A DNA stretch of 64,000 nucleotides from Palsa-851 sp963716365 (GTDB lineage: Bacteria; Chloroflexota; Dormibacteria; Aeolococcales; Aeolococcaceae): assembly GCA_963716365.1 (NCBI GenBank), contig OY970307.1:62001-126000 (forward strand), written 5' to 3'. Made by a program: the position numbers and the translations under genes. Every line of letters starts with the position of its first letter. The stretch's first letter is position 1. The notes below the pieces were generated by a model. It had not been told where the DNA came from and did no database searches. It was given only the letters and a program-made list of their open reading frames with translations. Positions 34,579-43,083 of the stretch are shown piece after piece.

Positions 34579-35652
34579 TTGTCTCACGATCTACGCCGTC
34601 TCACCGCGCTTGGGTGGAACGGCACGCTCGAATCGGCGTTCGCTGACGCTGCAACCCGCGACGGCCTCCGAGGTCTCGTTTCGCGTGTCGACGGACGCGT
34701 CGTCACGGTCGTCACCGAGGCCGGCGCGGATCGCGTGCAACTCGCGCCGACGCTCTCCGGAGCCCCCGACGACGGGGGAGTCACCACTGGTGACTGGCTT
34801 GTCATCGATGACGGTGTTGCCGTCGCGCTCCTGCCGCGGCGCAGCGTCCTCATGCGTCGCGCGGCCGGCATCGCAACCGTCGGGCAGGCCGTTGCCGCCA
34901 ACATCGACCTCGTCTTCATCACGGTTGCGCTCGGTGGCGCCGTGAAACTCCGTCGCATCGAGCGGGCGCTGGCGATGGCATGGTCGAGCGATGCGATACC
35001 TGTCGTGCTGCTCACGAAGTCCGACCTGAGCTCCGACCTGAAGACCGACCTTCGCGATGCTCGATCAGTGGCCGCAGGCACCGAAGTGATTGCGGTCAAC
35101 GCCTCGGGCGAAGGTGTCGAGCGCGTCCGCGAACTCCTCCAGCCGGGGACGGTTGCGGTGCTTGTCGGGCCGAGCGGTACCGGCAAATCGACGCTCGTGA
35201 ATCAACTCGCCGGCGCAGACGTACTCGCCACCGGGGAAGTTCGCGCCGACGGCAAAGGCCGTCATACGACAACGCGTCGCGAGCTCATCGAGCTGCCGGG
35301 CGGCGGGCTGATCATCGACACGCCCGGCACGCGCGAGTTGGGTCTCTGGGATGCCGGCGCGGGCATCGAGGAAGTCTTCGGCGATCTGACCGATGTTGCG
35401 GCGAACTGCCGGTTTCGCAACTGCAGGCACGAGAGCGAGCCCGGCTGCGCTGTGCGTGCGGCGGCGGCTGACGATCCGAGCGTGCTTGCCCGCCTGGAGT
35501 CGAAGCGCAAGCTCGAGCGCGAGCAGGAACGTCTCGACGCCGCGCGCGACCTACGGGCGCTTGCTGAACGACATCGAGCGGTCCGCAAGCGGGCGCGGGA
35601 GATCAAACAGGAGAACGCATCGAAAGTGCGCAAAACGCCGAGCATCGACTGA
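34579..35652 (+). CDS. rsgA: Small ribosomal subunit biogenesis GTPase RsgA
   Basis: About 357 residues. Circularly permuted GTPase order is clear: G4 VVLLTKSDLSS, G5-like VIAVNASGEG, G1 LVGPSGTGKSTLVNQLAG, switch GKGRHTTTRRELIEL and G3 IIDTPGTRELGLWDAG. A zinc knuckle CRFRNCRHESEPGC follows, and an OB fold precedes the GTPase. Acts in late 30S maturation. The first in-frame start is TTG at 34579. An ATG at 34566 is out of frame only because of GAGTTC at 34569-34574; if that is GAGTC, translation would begin MESHLSHDLRRLTALG, a better start. Confidence 0.93.
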   Translation: MSHDLRRLTALGWNGTLESAFADAATRDGLRGLVSRVDGRVVTVVTEAGADRVQLAPTLSGAPDDGGVTTGDWLVIDDGVAVALLPRRSVLMRRAAGIATVGQAVAANIDLVFITVALGGAVKLRRIERALAMAWSSDAIPVVLLTKSDLSSDLKTDLRDARSVAAGTEVIAVNASGEGVERVRELLQPGTVAVLVGPSGTGKSTLVNQLAGADVLATGEVRADGKGRHTTTRRELIELPGGGLIIDTPGTRELGLWDAGAGIEEVFGDLTDVAANCRFRNCRHESEPGCAVRAAAADDPSVLARLESKRKLEREQERLDAARDLRALAERHRAVRKRAREIKQENASKVRKTPSID

Positions 35653-35671
35653 CCACGAAGGAGACTTCACC

Positions 35672-35962
35672 ATGGACGACCCGACAACAGCCATAGCCGA
35701 GGTGCTCCACGATGCCGGGGAGACGCACCACATCGTCTACAAGATCGTCGACGGTGAGGATGCGGATTGGGCGTCGTGGTACGCGGACTGGATGGTCAAC
35801 CACTCACGCCTTCCGGAGTTGCTCGGAGTTGCGCCGGTGCGCAGTGAACTGGTGTATCTGCTGGTGCGCTGCGACAAAGCGTTCGCAAGCGGCGCGGTCC
35901 CGGGCCGGTGGGAGGATTACTACGCGCAGACCCTGGTCGCGGAGTTAAGGAAGCCGATTTAG
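35672..35962 (+). CDS. Conserved small protein of unknown function
   Basis: 96 residues with a good GAAGGAGA ribosome site 7-8 bases before the ATG. The sequence is acidic and Trp/Tyr-rich in the middle (GEDADWASWYADWMVNHSRLPEL) and compact, probably an all-helical cytoplasmic protein. No signal peptide or membrane segment. It follows rsgA by 19 bases, so it is likely co-transcribed with it. Sequences of this kind occur as conserved hypotheticals in actinobacteria-like genomes; no role is known to me. Confidence 0.75.
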   Translation: MDDPTTAIAEVLHDAGETHHIVYKIVDGEDADWASWYADWMVNHSRLPELLGVAPVRSELVYLLVRCDKAFASGAVPGRWEDYYAQTLVAELRKPI

Positions 35963-36807
35963 ACGGAGCTACCCGCCGCTGGGCTCGGCTTCGGTGACGC
36001 GTTGCCGCGCGGGTGGTTGGGGAAGGTGTGCGGTGTAACGCTCGTGCTCCCCAGCACCTGGACGCCGTCTGCAGTGATGTGTGTCAGGTCCGTCTCGGTC
36101 CCTTGCACGACGATGTAGATGCCTGCCTTGACGGAAGCGCTCGTCGCCGTGGCGTTGCGGAGTCCCTGATAGACGGTGGCGCTTGACGTTGTGGCGTACT
36201 CGAGCTGGCCGTCGCTGGTGACCAGGGTGATCGTGTTGCCGCTCACCGACTGGACGCGGCCCGTCACCGTGGGAATCTCGATGGTGATTGCCGTGGCGGC
36301 GATTGGCGAGGTGGCGGTCTTCGTTGTCGTACTGCGCATGGCACGCACCTGGAGGACTTCACCGTCCTTGATCGCCGCGAAGGTCACCTGCTTGCCTTCG
36401 CGGGTGTACTTGGTCGACGAACTGGTGGTGACTGTGACCGTCCCGGCGAGCGTCCGGAGCGTGATCGTCGAGCCGCTGACCTTCGTGACCGTACCGGTCG
36501 CCCCGCCGCAGAATCCGCCGCCTGCGAAACCGAAGCCGGCGCCCGCGAATCCGCTTGCGCAGGGGGCCCCGAAGCCACCGCGCCCGAACGACGGCGGGTG
36601 CTGCGCTGATCCACTGGGCGACGGTTTGGCCACGGTGGCGCTCGCCAGCGTGATCGAGCTCGCGCGGGTCACGACGAATCCGGCCGCAGCGCCGACGACG
36701 GCGATGGCGACGGCGACACCGAGCAGGCGCAACCGACCGCGTGAGCGGACCGGGGGCGGGTCAGCAGGAGTCGGAGGCGGCTCCCAGTTCGGTGGCTCGG
36801 GATTCAT
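35959..36807 (-). CDS. Membrane-anchored DUF5666-like protein
   Basis: 282 residues from the ATG at 36807. Pro-rich cytoplasmic N-tail (residues 1-27), one transmembrane segment (LRLLGVAVAIAVVGAAAGFVV), a Gly/Phe-rich stretch with paired cysteines (GAPCASGF and GGGFCGGATG), then two copies of a small beta domain: GTVTKVSGSTITLRTLAGTVTVTT and GRVQSVSGNTITLVTSDGQLEYAT. These 'G-V-x2-V-x-G-x-T-I-T-L' units are the DUF5666 signature. Extracytoplasmic, role unknown. Ends convergent with the small gene on the plus strand, overlapping by 4 bases. Confidence 0.75.
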   Translation of the reverse strand: MNPEPPNWEPPPTPADPPPVRSRGRLRLLGVAVAIAVVGAAAGFVVTRASSITLASATVAKPSPSGSAQHPPSFGRGGFGAPCASGFAGAGFGFAGGGFCGGATGTVTKVSGSTITLRTLAGTVTVTTSSSTKYTREGKQVTFAAIKDGEVLQVRAMRSTTTKTATSPIAATAITIEIPTVTGRVQSVSGNTITLVTSDGQLEYATTSSATVYQGLRNATATSASVKAGIYIVVQGTETDLTHITADGVQVLGSTSVTPHTFPNHPRGNASPKPSPAAGSSV

Positions 36808-36873
36808 CAGGAGCACTTACCTTACTGCGCCGACCTGTCAAAAGTGTTACTAACGCGCCAGATACGCCAAACG

Positions 36874-38571
36874 TCAGGGGCGGCCGCCGAAGCGCGATTC
36901 CATCTCGGTGACCCACGCCGCCAGCGTGCTGCGATCGCCGATGCGGGGGAAGAGCGGCTCGCCGGCGTTGAGTTGCCGGCCGGGCGCGAGGCGGCTCAAC
37001 TCGGCGCTCGCCGGACCGGGCCAGCTCACCTCCGACGCCTCGAGACCGAGGACCGCCACCAGACGCTCGCACGCGAACGGCACAAAGGGGGAGGACACGA
37101 TCGCTTCGATGCGGGCGATGTTGATCGCCGTCCGCAGGATGCAGGCGACCCGCGCGTTGTCGGTCTCATGCCAGGGCGCGCAGCGGTCGAGGTACTGGTT
37201 GCCGAGTGTCCAGAGGCTGCGCAGCGCGAAGGCCGCGGGCCGGAAACGCATCGCGTCCATCTCCTCGGCGTAGGTCGCCAGCGCCGCGTCGAGTGACGCC
37301 GCGAGCTCGGCTTCCTCCGGTCCCGGCTCGCCGCCCGCCGGTACCACCATCCCGAACAGCTTCTCGGTGAGCTTGAGCGTGCGCTGGACGAAGTTGCCGA
37401 AGATCCCGGCGAGGTCCTTGTTCACGGTCAGGGCGAAGCCCTCCCACGTGAACTCGGCGTCGTCGGACTCGGGTGCCGCGGCGAGCAACGCGTAGCGCCA
37501 GTAGTCGGCCGGGACAATGTCGAGTGCTGTATCCATGAAGATGCCGCGCTGCTGGCTCGTCGAGAACTTGCCGCCGTAATACGTCAGGTAGTTGAAGCCC
37601 TTGACGTAGTCGACGAGCTTCCAGGCCTCGCCGGTGCCCATGAGGGTGATCGGGAAGTTGATGGTGTGAAAGGGGATGTTGTCCTTCCCGAGGAACTCCG
37701 TGTAGCGAACGTCGGGCGCGTCGAACCACCACGATCGCCAGTCGCGTCCGCCGGGCTCGATGTCGGCCCACTCCTTGGTCGCGCCGATGTACTCGATCGG
37801 CGCGTCGAACCACACGTAGAACACCTTGTTCTCGAAGCCCGGCCATCCCACGGGAATGCCCCACTTGAGGTCGCGTGTGATGCTCCGGTCCTCGAGACCG
37901 ACGTTGAGCCAGTTGCGTGCGATCGACGAAACGAGGATCGGCCAGTCGGCATGCGAGTCGATCCACTCGCGAACGCGGTCGGCCATGAGCGATTGCCGGA
38001 TGAAGAGGTGCCGAGTGGCACGGACCTCGAGGCGCGTGCTGCCCGAGATCGCCGACCGCGGGTTGATGAGATCCGAGGGCTCGAGCAACCGGGCGCAGTT
38101 CTCGCACTGGTCGCCGTTGGCGCGTTCGTAGCCGCAATGCGGGCAGGTGCCGATGATGTAGCGGTCGGGAAGGAACCGCTCGTCGTCGAGTGAGTACACC
38201 TGGTCCGTGACCCGCTCCTCGACCATGCCGTTCTCACGGAGTTTCTCCGCCATATGCCGCGTCAGCTCCGCGTTCTGCGTCGATGAGCTCCGGCCGAAGT
38301 GGTCGAACGAGAGGCCGTAGCGTCGCGCCAGGTCTGCCTGGATCTCGTGCTGCTCGGCGCAGTAGTCGGCGACGCTCAGCCCGGCGGCGGCGGCAGCCAG
38401 TTCGGCCGGCGTGCCGTGCTCGTCCGTCGCGCAGATGAACAGGACCTCGTGACCGCGCAGCCGTTGGTGACGCGCGTACACGTCCGCGGGCAGCATCGAA
38501 CCCACCAGGTTGCCGAGATGTTTGACGCCGTTGATGTACGGCAAGGCGCTCGTGATCAGATGCCGGCCCAT
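36874..38571 (-). CDS. metG: Methionyl-tRNA synthetase
   Basis: 565 residues from the ATG at 38571. Class I signature 1 is SALPYINGVKHLGNLVGSML (HLGN for HIGH). The zinc-binding knuckle is CPHCGYERANGDQCENC, and the second signature reads GGKFSTSQQRGIFMD (FSTS in place of KMSKS), the form common in archaeal-type and MetG1 enzymes. The anticodon-binding helical domain follows (YLDRCAPWHETDNARVACIL). There is no C-terminal tRNA-binding EMAP-like domain. Charges tRNA-Met and tRNA-fMet. A hairpin 25 bases upstream lies in its leader. Confidence 0.96.
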   Translation of the reverse strand: MGRHLITSALPYINGVKHLGNLVGSMLPADVYARHQRLRGHEVLFICATDEHGTPAELAAAAAGLSVADYCAEQHEIQADLARRYGLSFDHFGRSSSTQNAELTRHMAEKLRENGMVEERVTDQVYSLDDERFLPDRYIIGTCPHCGYERANGDQCENCARLLEPSDLINPRSAISGSTRLEVRATRHLFIRQSLMADRVREWIDSHADWPILVSSIARNWLNVGLEDRSITRDLKWGIPVGWPGFENKVFYVWFDAPIEYIGATKEWADIEPGGRDWRSWWFDAPDVRYTEFLGKDNIPFHTINFPITLMGTGEAWKLVDYVKGFNYLTYYGGKFSTSQQRGIFMDTALDIVPADYWRYALLAAAPESDDAEFTWEGFALTVNKDLAGIFGNFVQRTLKLTEKLFGMVVPAGGEPGPEEAELAASLDAALATYAEEMDAMRFRPAAFALRSLWTLGNQYLDRCAPWHETDNARVACILRTAINIARIEAIVSSPFVPFACERLVAVLGLEASEVSWPGPASAELSRLAPGRQLNAGEPLFPRIGDRSTLAAWVTEMESRFGGRP

Positions 38572-38595
38572 CGGGGCATCGTACAAGGGCACCGA

Positions 38596-38620
38596 CGACG
38601 CCCCCCCTCTCGGGGCGTCG
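38596..38620 (-). promoter_or_regulatory. Inverted repeat in the metG leader
   Basis: Perfect 9-bp repeat CGACGCCCC / GGGGCGTCG with a 7-base loop, ending about 25 bases before the metG start. It could affect metG mRNA stability or be a remnant terminator. No T-box specifier or S-box sequence is recognisable in the leader. Confidence 0.35.
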
Positions 38621-38789
38621 CCGTGGTGAACAGAGTATTGGGGAATGGGGCGTTTGCCGCAATCGTCGGATGACGCGTTGCAACACCATCAACCGCGGCG
38701 GGCGTCTGTGACGATGTCGCCGGGATCGCGTCGCGGGTCGTCGGGGTGACCGGCTGGTACGCTGCCCCGATGCCTGTGACCGGCCCCCG

Positions 38790-39851
38790 ATGAAGGGGCT
38801 CATCCTGAGCGGCGGTAAGGGGACGAGGCTCCGGCCCATCACGCACACCGGCGCCAAGCAACTGATCCCAGTGGCGAATCGGCCGATCCTCTTCTACGCG
38901 ATCGACGCGCTGACCAACGCGGGGATTCACGACATCGGGATCATCGTCGGCGAAACGGGCGACGAGGTTCGCGCGGCCGTCGGCGACGGGTCGAAGTTCG
39001 ACGCGCGCATCACCTTCATCCCTCAGGAAGCGCCGCTCGGCCTTGCCCACGCGGTCGGCATCGCGCGCGACTTCCTCGCCGGGGACAGCTTTGTCATGTA
39101 CCTCGGCGACAACCTCATCGCGCAGGGCATCGGCTCGCTCGTCGAGGAGTTCGAGCGCTCGAAAGCCGACACCATGATCCTGCTGGCGCGGGTGCCCGAA
39201 CCCGAGCGCTTCGGCGTTGCCGAGCTCGAGGACGGACGCGTGATCTCACTCGTCGAGAAGCCCGCGGTGCCGCGCTCGGATCTGGCGTTGGTGGGCGTCT
39301 ATCTCTTCTCGCCGGTCATCTTCGAGGCCATCAACTCCATCGAGCCGAGCCCTCGCGGCGAGCTCGAGATCACCGACGCGATCCAGCGCCTCATCGACAC
39401 GGGCAAACGCGTGATGCCACACATCATCGAGGGCTGGTGGAAGGACACCGGCAGGCTCGACGACATCCTCGAGGCGAACCGGATGATCCTCGACACGCTC
39501 CAGGCCCGCACCGACGGCACCGTCGGCGAGGACGTGCGCCTGCATGGCAAGGTCGTCATCGAGGCAGGGGCCACACTCCGGAATTGCGTCGTCCGGGGGC
39601 CGGCGATCATCGGCAGCGGGACCGTCGTCGACAACGCGTACATCGGCCCGTTCACCTCCATCTACTACGACTGCGTCGTGCGCAACGCCGAGATCGAGAA
39701 CAGCATCGTGCTCGAGGGCACGCGCATCCACGACATCGCGGGCAAGATCGATGGCTCGCTCATCGGCAAGGAGTGCGAGGTGTGCAAGTCGCCGGCGCGG
39801 CCCACCGCCGTCCGTCTCATGCTCGGCGACCACTCGCGCGTCGAACTCTGA
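38790..39851 (+). CDS. rmlA: Glucose-1-phosphate thymidylyltransferase, long (RmlA-like with left-handed beta helix)
   Basis: 353 residues. Nucleotidyltransferase motif MKGLILSGGKGTRLRPITH, then KQLIPVANRPILFYAIDAL, QEAPLGLAHAVGIARDF, YLGDNLIAQG with the metal Asp, and EGWWKDTGRLDDILEANRMIL. Hexapeptide repeats follow (VIEAGATLRNCVVRGPAIIG, TSIYYDCVVRNAEIENSIV), placing it in the long, archaeal/actinobacterial branch. Makes dTDP-glucose from glucose 1-phosphate and dTTP for deoxysugar synthesis. Next gene is rmlD; rmlB and rmlC are not in the window. Ends GDHSRVEL, the usual terminus for the group. Confidence 0.94.
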   Translation: MKGLILSGGKGTRLRPITHTGAKQLIPVANRPILFYAIDALTNAGIHDIGIIVGETGDEVRAAVGDGSKFDARITFIPQEAPLGLAHAVGIARDFLAGDSFVMYLGDNLIAQGIGSLVEEFERSKADTMILLARVPEPERFGVAELEDGRVISLVEKPAVPRSDLALVGVYLFSPVIFEAINSIEPSPRGELEITDAIQRLIDTGKRVMPHIIEGWWKDTGRLDDILEANRMILDTLQARTDGTVGEDVRLHGKVVIEAGATLRNCVVRGPAIIGSGTVVDNAYIGPFTSIYYDCVVRNAEIENSIVLEGTRIHDIAGKIDGSLIGKECEVCKSPARPTAVRLMLGDHSRVEL

Positions 39852-39861
39852 CGGTGCGACG

Positions 39862-40713
39862 CTGAAGTACCTCGTCCTCGGCGCGTCCGGCCAGCTCGGC
39901 GGCGACGTCGCGGATGCGGCGCGGCGGCGCGGGGACGAGGTGATGGCTGTCAGTCACGCGGAATGCGACATCACGAATCCCGCGGCCGTGCGCTCCGCGC
40001 TCGAGACCAGCCGCGCGGAGGTGGTGATCAACTGCGCGGCCTGGACGCGCGTCGACGCCGCCGAAGACCACGAGGCCGACGCCGAGGCGGTGAACGGGAC
40101 TGGCGCCGGGATCGTGGCCGCCGAGTGCGACGCCGCCGGCGTGCGCCTCTGCCACATCAGTACGGACTACGTGTTCGACGGGACGGCCACCGAACCGATC
40201 AATGAGGACGCCGCGACCAACCCACGCTCGGCGTACGGGCGCACGAAGCTCCACGGCGAGGCGGCCGTGCGCGCGGCATGTGAAGACCACCTCATCGTGC
40301 GCACAGGATGGTTGTACGGCCGGCGTGGGCCCAACTTCGTCCTGACGATGCTGCGTCTCGGAGCGGAACGGGAGCAGGTCCGGGTTGTCGACGATCAACA
40401 TGGGGCGCCGACCTGGACCGGTCATCTCGCGCCGGCCGTGCTTCACCTCGCCGACATCGCCCCACCCGGCACGTACCACCTGAGCAACAGCGGCGTCACC
40501 ACGTGGCACGACCTGGCGCTCTACGCGATCCGGGCGCGGGGTCTCACGACTGACGTCATCCCGATCCCGACTGCCGAATACCCGACGCCGGCGTCACGTC
40601 CCGCGTATTCGGCGCTCGACAACCGCCGCTGGCGTGAGCTCGGCGAACCGCCGCTGCCGTCATGGCAGGAGGGGATCACCGCCTACCTGGACGAGCTCGC
40701 GGCCGCCAGGTGA
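39862..40713 (+). CDS. rmlD: dTDP-4-dehydrorhamnose reductase
   Basis: About 283 residues, extended SDR fold. NADPH loop LVLGASGQLGGDVADAA, VVINCAAWTRVDAAEDHE, the catalytic Ser/Thr-Tyr-Lys set in HISTDYVFDGTATEPINE and SAYGRTKLHGEAAVR, and IVRTGWLYGRRGPNFVLTM. Reduces dTDP-4-dehydro-L-rhamnose to dTDP-L-rhamnose. No ATG, GTG or TTG is available after the rmlA stop and before the NADPH loop, so CTG at 39862 is the likely start, 10 bases after the rmlA stop. See the separate note on this junction. Confidence 0.9.
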   Translation: MKYLVLGASGQLGGDVADAARRRGDEVMAVSHAECDITNPAAVRSALETSRAEVVINCAAWTRVDAAEDHEADAEAVNGTGAGIVAAECDAAGVRLCHISTDYVFDGTATEPINEDAATNPRSAYGRTKLHGEAAVRAACEDHLIVRTGWLYGRRGPNFVLTMLRLGAEREQVRVVDDQHGAPTWTGHLAPAVLHLADIAPPGTYHLSNSGVTTWHDLALYAIRARGLTTDVIPIPTAEYPTPASRPAYSALDNRRWRELGEPPLPSWQEGITAYLDELAAAR

Positions 40714-41118
40714 GTCAAGTCGGAGTTCTGCTTCCCGCTTCTGCGACCGGCGGTCCGAGGACACGTAGAGCAGCCCACCGAACAGTCCGGCGTTCTTCAG
40801 GAAGTGAATGATCTGCGGGCGCCGCTCCTCGGGCTTCTCGATCTTCCAGAAGGCATGACCCACGTAGGAGTTCGTGATCAGCGTGAGCGCGAGGATGCGC
40901 GCGGAGAGCTTCGGGAAGATGCCGAGCGCGAACGTCGAGCCGGCGACCAGCATCGTCACGCCGTGTGCCTTGGCGAGCATCGGCTCCTCGGGCAGCATCG
41001 GCAGCGCTGCGGACGCCTGCTTGGCGTATTGCTCGGAGTGGTTGACCATGCGGTATCCGGAATACAGAAAGATCCCGGAGAGCATTGAGCGGGCCGCGGT
41101 TCGGGTGATGAATCCCAT
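40660..41118 (-). CDS. DoxX-family membrane protein
   Basis: About 152 residues from the ATG at 41118. Four hydrophobic segments with the family pattern: ARSMLSGIFLYSGYRMVNHS, TMLVAGSTFALGIFPKLSAR, LTLITNSYVGHAFWKIE and FLKNAGLFGGLLYVSSDRR. The HAFW-plus-IHFLKNAGLFGG combination is typical of DoxX proteins. The C-terminus overlaps rmlD and is uncertain: a GAACTC (40723-40728) lies in the last codons, and reading GAGTC would end the protein some 38 bases earlier. Role unknown; some relatives act in quinone or thiosulfate metabolism. Confidence 0.8.
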   Translation of the reverse strand: MGFITRTAARSMLSGIFLYSGYRMVNHSEQYAKQASAALPMLPEEPMLAKAHGVTMLVAGSTFALGIFPKLSARILALTLITNSYVGHAFWKIEKPEERRPQIIHFLKNAGLFGGLLYVSSDRRSQKREAELRLDSPGGRELVQVGGDPLLP

Positions 41119-41176
41119 GACGGGAGAGTCTAGGGCAGGCGGACGGAATGACCGGTTGTGCGCCATAGTTCGCGCC

Positions 41177-42049
41177 ATGGCGGACAGTCGCCCAATGCGT
41201 GTCGTGCCCTCCTCGTTCACGAGCCGCGGTCACCGGCTTGCGTACACGGAATTCGGAGAGGGCAAGCGCTGGGTGCTGCTCATGCCCGGGCTGCTCATCC
41301 CGGCGCTGATGCAGGAACGCCTTGCCCGGGCACTTGCCGCAGCGGGTTCGCACGTTCTGACGCTCGACCCCCTGGGACACGGCGACTCCGACCGACCTCG
41401 CGACATGAAGGAGTACTCGATCGAGTCGTTCGCGGCCGACGGGATCGCGCTGCTCGACCACCTCGACATCGACGAAGCAGTCGTCGGCGGGACCTCGCTC
41501 GGGGCGAACGTGACGCTCGAGGTGGCGCATCTCGCTCCACATCGGGTGCGAGGAATGATCCTCGAGATGCCCGTGCTCGAGAACGGCCTGGTCGCCTCGG
41601 TGATCGCATTCGGGCCACTGCTCGTCGGACTGCATTTCGGCGAGCAGTTGCTTCGCCCCGTGGCAGCGGTGTTCCGCCGCGTCCCACGTTGGGCGCTGCC
41701 CTTCTGGGGCAACGTCGCGTTCGACGCCATCCGTCAGGAGCCCGGCCCCAGCGCGGCGCTGCTGCGCGGCCTGTTCTTCAGCCACATCGCGCCGCACAGC
41801 GCGCAGCGACGGGAGCTACGGATGCCCGCCCTGGTTGTCGGTCATCACATCGATCCGGTGCATCCGTTCTCGGACGCGGGCATGCTCATGGATGAGCTCC
41901 CTGACGCGCGCCTCGTCGAGGCATCGAACATCCTCGAGCTGCGGTTCTGGCCCGACCGGCTCATGGCGGAGATCGCCGCGTTCGTCGCCGCGTGCTGGGC
42001 ACCACGTGCCGTGGCGAAACCGCGCCGCCCGCGCCGTCGCACCGCCTGA
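41177..42049 (+). CDS. Alpha/beta-fold hydrolase
   Basis: 290 residues. N-terminal strand RLAYTEFGEGKRWVLLMPGLL, then LDPLGHGDSDRPRDM, the nucleophile elbow VVGGTSLGANVTLEVAHLAP (GTSLG), a hydrophobic cap region with FGPLLVGLHFGEQL, and PALVVGHHIDPVHPFSDA carrying the acid. The usual catalytic His is not obvious near the C-terminus, where LRFWPDRLMAEIAAF stands instead. The end is Arg/Pro-rich. Likely esterase or lipase-like; substrate unknown. Reads into trpS with 26 bases between. Confidence 0.82.
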   Translation: MADSRPMRVVPSSFTSRGHRLAYTEFGEGKRWVLLMPGLLIPALMQERLARALAAAGSHVLTLDPLGHGDSDRPRDMKEYSIESFAADGIALLDHLDIDEAVVGGTSLGANVTLEVAHLAPHRVRGMILEMPVLENGLVASVIAFGPLLVGLHFGEQLLRPVAAVFRRVPRWALPFWGNVAFDAIRQEPGPSAALLRGLFFSHIAPHSAQRRELRMPALVVGHHIDPVHPFSDAGMLMDELPDARLVEASNILELRFWPDRLMAEIAAFVAACWAPRAVAKPRRPRRRTA

Positions 42050-42075
42050 CGATCAGGCCGTACGCTGTATCCGAC

Positions 42076-43083
42076 ATGTCCGAGACCGTTGCTCCGCGCC
42101 CGCGTGTTCTGAGCGGTATTCAGCCTGACTTCGGGCTGCACCTCGGCACGTACCTTGGCGCGCTCCGCAACTGGGTCCGTGACCAGGACCAATACGAGAA
42201 CTACTTCTGCATCGTTGACCTGCACGCGCTGACCCAGCACCCGGACCCGGATCAGCTGCGCTCGCTGACACTCGAGCTCGCGGCGATGTACCTGGCGTGC
42301 GGCCTCGACCCGGCGCGGTGCGAGATCTTCGTCCAGTCCCACGTCCCGGCCCATTCGCAGCTGTGCTGGATCCTCGAGACGCTCACCCCGATGGGGTGGC
42401 TCGATCGCATGACCCAGTTCAAGGCGCGCAGCCAGGCGCAGGGACGCGAGCGCATCAACACCGGGGTCTTCACGTATCCCGTGCTGATGGCTGCCGACAT
42501 CCTCCTGTACGACGCCGACTTCGTTCCCGTCGGCGAGGACCAACGCCAGCACATCGAGCTCTGCCGTGACCTGGCCCAGCGCCTCAACTCACAGCGCGGG
42601 GACGTGTTCAAGGTGCCGGAGCCGCTCATCGGCGCCGTTGGTGCGCGCGTGATGGGGCTCGACACGCCCGACGAGAAGATGAGCAAGAGCATCGCGCGTG
42701 ATCGCCCCGGCCACGCGGTGATGCTCCTCGACCCTCCCGACACGATTCGCAAGAAGATCGCCCGAGCGGTCACCGACACCGAACCGGCGGTGCATGCCCC
42801 CGTCGGACCCGGGGTCGCCAATCTCCTCGATATCTACGCAGCACTCACCGGAATCGGCTCCGAGGCGGCGCTGCGCGAGTTCGAGGGCAAGACGTATGGC
42901 GCCCTCAAGACTGCAGTCGCAGACGCGATTGTCGACACGCTCGCTCCCATCCAGCACCGCTATGCCGAAGTGCGCGCCGATGAAGCGGGTCTGTATCGCG
43001 TGCTCGCCGAGTCCGCAGCCCGGGTGCACCTCGTGGCCGACGCCACCCTGCATCGCGTCCAGGAGGCGGTCGGCCTGCGCTGA
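42076..43083 (+). CDS. trpS: Tryptophanyl-tRNA synthetase
   Basis: 335 residues. Class I signatures: RVLSGIQPDFGLHLGTYLGAL (HLGT for HIGH) and GLDTPDEKMSKSIARDRPG (KMSKS intact). Tryptophan-site elements include YFCIVDLHALTQHPDP, WLDRMTQFKARSQAQ, TYPVLMAADILLYDADFVPVG and GEDQRQHIELCRDLAQRLN. Standard bacterial type. Start ATG at 42076. It converges on tyrS, whose stop begins at 43084, so the two synthetase genes abut tail to tail. Confidence 0.96.
   Translation: MSETVAPRPRVLSGIQPDFGLHLGTYLGALRNWVRDQDQYENYFCIVDLHALTQHPDPDQLRSLTLELAAMYLACGLDPARCEIFVQSHVPAHSQLCWILETLTPMGWLDRMTQFKARSQAQGRERINTGVFTYPVLMAADILLYDADFVPVGEDQRQHIELCRDLAQRLNSQRGDVFKVPEPLIGAVGARVMGLDTPDEKMSKSIARDRPGHAVMLLDPPDTIRKKIARAVTDTEPAVHAPVGPGVANLLDIYAALTGIGSEAALREFEGKTYGALKTAVADAIVDTLAPIQHRYAEVRADEAGLYRVLAESAARVHLVADATLHRVQEAVGLR

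Noticed and set aside
40723..40728. A further GAGTTC miscall in the DoxX C-terminus
   Set aside because: Both readings give unremarkable C-termini, so the sequence cannot decide; not counted among the seven.
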